A stretch of 7,793 nt of DNA from Bacteroidaceae bacterium (lineage in GTDB: Bacteria > Bacteroidota > Bacteroidia > Bacteroidales > Bacteroidaceae), in assembly GCA_023227685.1 (NCBI GenBank), contig JALNVG010000112.1, forward strand, positions 1 to 7,793, in the 5' to 3' direction. Under the pieces are notes generated by a model. That model was not told where the DNA came from. It searched no databases and worked only from the letters and a program-made list of their open reading frames with translations. Position 1 is the first letter of the stretch, and each line of letters opens with the position of its first letter. A program made the position numbers and the translations under genes. Of the stretch, positions 5,866-7,793 are shown piece by piece.

Positions 5866-7302
5866 CAAAATACTTTTAACCGTATCCAACATGCCATTTT
5901 TTTGAATAGAATCTAAATCGGCCTTTACAGCAGCTGCTAACCCGGCTATCTTATTCAAATCTTCATTCCAAATGGATGTGGCACCCAATACACCTTCGGT
6001 AATTTTCTTTGTGTCACCTGTAGCCCAAAGATCTTTCAATAGTTGCATAATCTCAGGAGCATCATTCGGCGCGATAGGTGCACCATCGGCACGCGTTCCA
6101 CCTTTATAATATGTGATAATAGCAGCCAAACCCAAAACCAAGCCCTTTGGCAGTTGACCTTTACGCTTCAAATAAGTTTTCAAACCGGGCAAATCACGCG
6201 TTTCGTATTTGGGAAATGAGTTCAACATGATGCTTGTAACGGCATGATCAACATACGGATTATTGAAACGTTCCAAAACATCCTTTGCAAACTTGTTCAA
6301 CTCATCTTTCGGAAGATTAAGAGTCTCCATCAATTCGTCAAACATTACTTTGTGAATGAATTTTCCTACCACCGGATGTTGGCAAGCTTCACGCACAATA
6401 TTTATTCCCGACAAGTAAGCTACAGGAGAAAGTACCGTATGAGGCCCGTTCAACAATGTTACCTTACGTTCATGATAAGGCTCCTCTGTTGGGACAAAAA
6501 GTACATGCAAACCGGCCTTATCGGCAGGAAATTCTTTTTCTATTTCTTTTGGTGCCTCTATTACCCACAGATGAAAGACTTCAGCTTGGACAACCATATT
6601 ATCATCATATTGCAACTTTTCTTTAATAGTAGCAATGTCCTTACGTGGAAATCCGGGTACGATACGATCGACTAATGTAGCATAAACACCACAACAATCG
6701 GTAAACCATGTTTTGAACGCTTCGCCAAGATTCCAAAGATCAATATATTGATAAATCGTTTCTTTCAATTTATGACCATTAAGAAATATCAATTCGCAGG
6801 GAAAGATAATCAAACCCTTGCTCTTATCACCCTTGAATGTCCGAAAACGATGATACAATAATTGAGTCAGTTTGCCGGGATAAGAAGCAGCAGGAGCATC
6901 ATCCAACTTGCAGGCAGGATCAAAATTGATACCGGCTTCCGTCGTATTAGAAATTACAAAACGCATTTCAGGTTGCTCGGCCAATTTCATGAATTCTTCA
7001 TTTTGTGTGTAAGGATTCAAGGCACGACTGATAACATCGATCAACGTCAGACTATTGACGGCTTTGCCATTCTCCAAACCCTGCAGATTGACATGATAAA
7101 GGTCATCTTGTGAATTCAGCATATCAACCATACCTTTATTAATAGGTTGGACAACTACAACACTACTATTGAAATCAGTTTTCTGATCCATGTTGTAAAC
7201 TATCCAATCAATAAAGGCACGCAAAAAATTGCCTTCGCCAAACTGAATGATACGCTCCGGACGTATAGTCTTCGGAGCTGTTTTTTTGTTTAATGCTTTC
7301 AT
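5863..7302 (-). CDS. uxaB: Tagaturonate reductase (altronate oxidoreductase)
   Basis: This 479-residue member of the long-chain polyol dehydrogenase (mannitol dehydrogenase) family interconverts D-tagaturonate and D-altronate with NAD(H). It is the second step of galacturonate breakdown, after uronate isomerase UxaC and before altronate dehydratase UxaA. The N-terminal Rossmann part begins with IIQFGEGNFLRAFIDW (18-33). VDRIVPG (211-217) precedes the hinge. The family catalytic signature K-x4-N-x2-H is intact as K280, N285 and H288 in KVTLLNGPH. The C-terminal helical domain is complete, and the length is normal for UxaB. The ATG at 7302 is preceded by an A/T-rich leader without Shine-Dalgarno. 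It lies 29 bp downstream of a LacI-type regulator gene on the same strand, with no promoter box in the gap, so cotranscription is likely. UxaA and UxaC are not in the window. Other family members (mannonate or mannitol oxidoreductases) are possible, but the N-terminal motif and length favour UxaB. Confidence 0.9.
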   Translation of the reverse strand: MKALNKKTAPKTIRPERIIQFGEGNFLRAFIDWIVYNMDQKTDFNSSVVVVQPINKGMVDMLNSQDDLYHVNLQGLENGKAVNSLTLIDVISRALNPYTQNEEFMKLAEQPEMRFVISNTTEAGINFDPACKLDDAPAASYPGKLTQLLYHRFRTFKGDKSKGLIIFPCELIFLNGHKLKETIYQYIDLWNLGEAFKTWFTDCCGVYATLVDRIVPGFPRKDIATIKEKLQYDDNMVVQAEVFHLWVIEAPKEIEKEFPADKAGLHVLFVPTEEPYHERKVTLLNGPHTVLSPVAYLSGINIVREACQHPVVGKFIHKVMFDELMETLNLPKDELNKFAKDVLERFNNPYVDHAVTSIMLNSFPKYETRDLPGLKTYLKRKGQLPKGLVLGLAAIITYYKGGTRADGAPIAPNDAPEIMQLLKDLWATGDTKKITEGVLGATSIWNEDLNKIAGLAAAVKADLDSIQKNGMLDTVKSIL

Positions 7303-7331
7303 TTTTTATTTATAATTAGAAATATTGTTAT

Positions 7332-7793
7332 TTAAATAAACTCATAATAATAGTCTACATTTTCTTTATAAAGAATATCAATCGGCATGTGAATAACAAC
7401 CGGCACTTCTTTTTTAAAAACAATATAGTCACAGAGTACCTTGATACCGCGATAAGCCTGAGTACCAGGTCGTTGAGCAATAAGAGAATCTACAACTCCT
7501 CCCTTTAATAATTCCACATTCTTATCCAACAGGTCAAAACCTATCAACCCTTTCAAACCTTTTTTTTTCTTTTTCAGATAATTACCTATCAAATAAATGC
7601 GCGAATTAAATGCTGCCACATACAAAGCCTTAGGATACATATCAAAAAAATTATCGAGTATGCGTTCATTCGATACAGCATCTGTTTTACTTAATGCTAC
7701 TTCATGAATTACCATTCTGTCCTTTTTCTCTTTCAAAAACTTCAAGAATCCTTCAAAACGATTCTTCCGCTGCAAATCCACAGAATTATCTCC
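7332..7793 (-). CDS. LacI-family transcriptional regulator, C-terminal part (5' truncated by window)
   Basis: The frame is open to the window edge, giving the last 153 residues of the protein; the N-terminal helix-turn-helix is outside, and the GTG at 7781 is not a real start. The visible part is the C-terminal lobe of the periplasmic-binding-protein-like effector domain. It includes ALYVAAFNSRIYLIGNYL, LIGFDLLDKNVELLKGGVVD, LIAQRPGTQAYRGIKVL and a final MPIDILYKENVDYYYEFI, the pattern of Bacteroides sugar-responsive LacI proteins. Placed directly upstream of uxaB on the same strand, it probably controls hexuronate use in response to a uronate or pathway intermediate; this is inferred from context. 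The coding strand has an A9 run (7568-7560) separated by one G from an A5 run, encoding five lysines, which could be prone to slippage. Confidence 0.85.
   Translation of the reverse strand, partial: GDNSVDLQRKNRFEGFLKFLKEKKDRMVIHEVALSKTDAVSNERILDNFFDMYPKALYVAAFNSRIYLIGNYLKKKKKGLKGLIGFDLLDKNVELLKGGVVDSLIAQRPGTQAYRGIKVLCDYIVFKKEVPVVIHMPIDILYKENVDYYYEFI

Noticed and set aside
6244..6675. 143-codon open frame on the + strand opposite uxaB.
   Set aside because: It is antisense to a well-recognised, complete uxaB with intact catalytic motif; the translated sequence shows no domain and looks like a shadow frame.
6862..7113. 83-codon open frame on the + strand opposite uxaB.
   Set aside because: Antisense shadow of the uxaB N-terminal domain with no start context or recognisable feature.

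Overview
The window looks like a chromosomal segment of a Bacteroidales bacterium, most likely Bacteroides or a close relative. Four things point there: a TamB protein of the Bacteroidetes type, the TAnnTTTG class of promoter ahead of the tRNA gene, AT-rich leaders without a Shine-Dalgarno sequence ahead of two genes, and a LacI regulator next to tagaturonate reductase. Species cannot be decided from the sequence alone. I see no transposase, integrase, phage gene or CRISPR array.

Left part (1-5202, + strand). The window opens inside tamB and carries its C-terminal 720 codons. After a 188-bp AT-rich gap with a candidate promoter comes a compact three-gene operon. Its genes encode a secreted, membrane-anchored protein with three NEW3-like Ig-type modules, an ABC ATPase, and a six-helix ABC-2 type permease. 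The last two genes are tightly coupled (a 3-nt gap, then an 8-bp overlap), and each has a strong AGGAGG Shine-Dalgarno sequence inside the end of the preceding gene. Together they probably form one export or membrane-remodelling complex whose substrate is unknown. This is the best candidate in the window for an under-described system.

Middle part (5203-5862). This non-coding stretch is rich in structure. It holds a terminator-like hairpin with a competing third arm, a 22-bp tandem repeat feeding into a 12-bp hairpin, an oppositely oriented terminator, a tRNA-Arg(TCT) gene on the - strand with a near-consensus Bacteroides promoter, and an 11-bp inverted repeat linking the tRNA leader with the 3' end of the next gene.

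Right part (5863-7793, - strand). A complete tagaturonate reductase gene (uxaB, hexuronate catabolism) is preceded, 29 bp upstream, by the C-terminal 153 codons of a LacI-family regulator that runs off the window. The pair looks like a locally regulated galacturonate or pectin catabolism unit. The two protein-coding blocks converge on the structured non-coding region.
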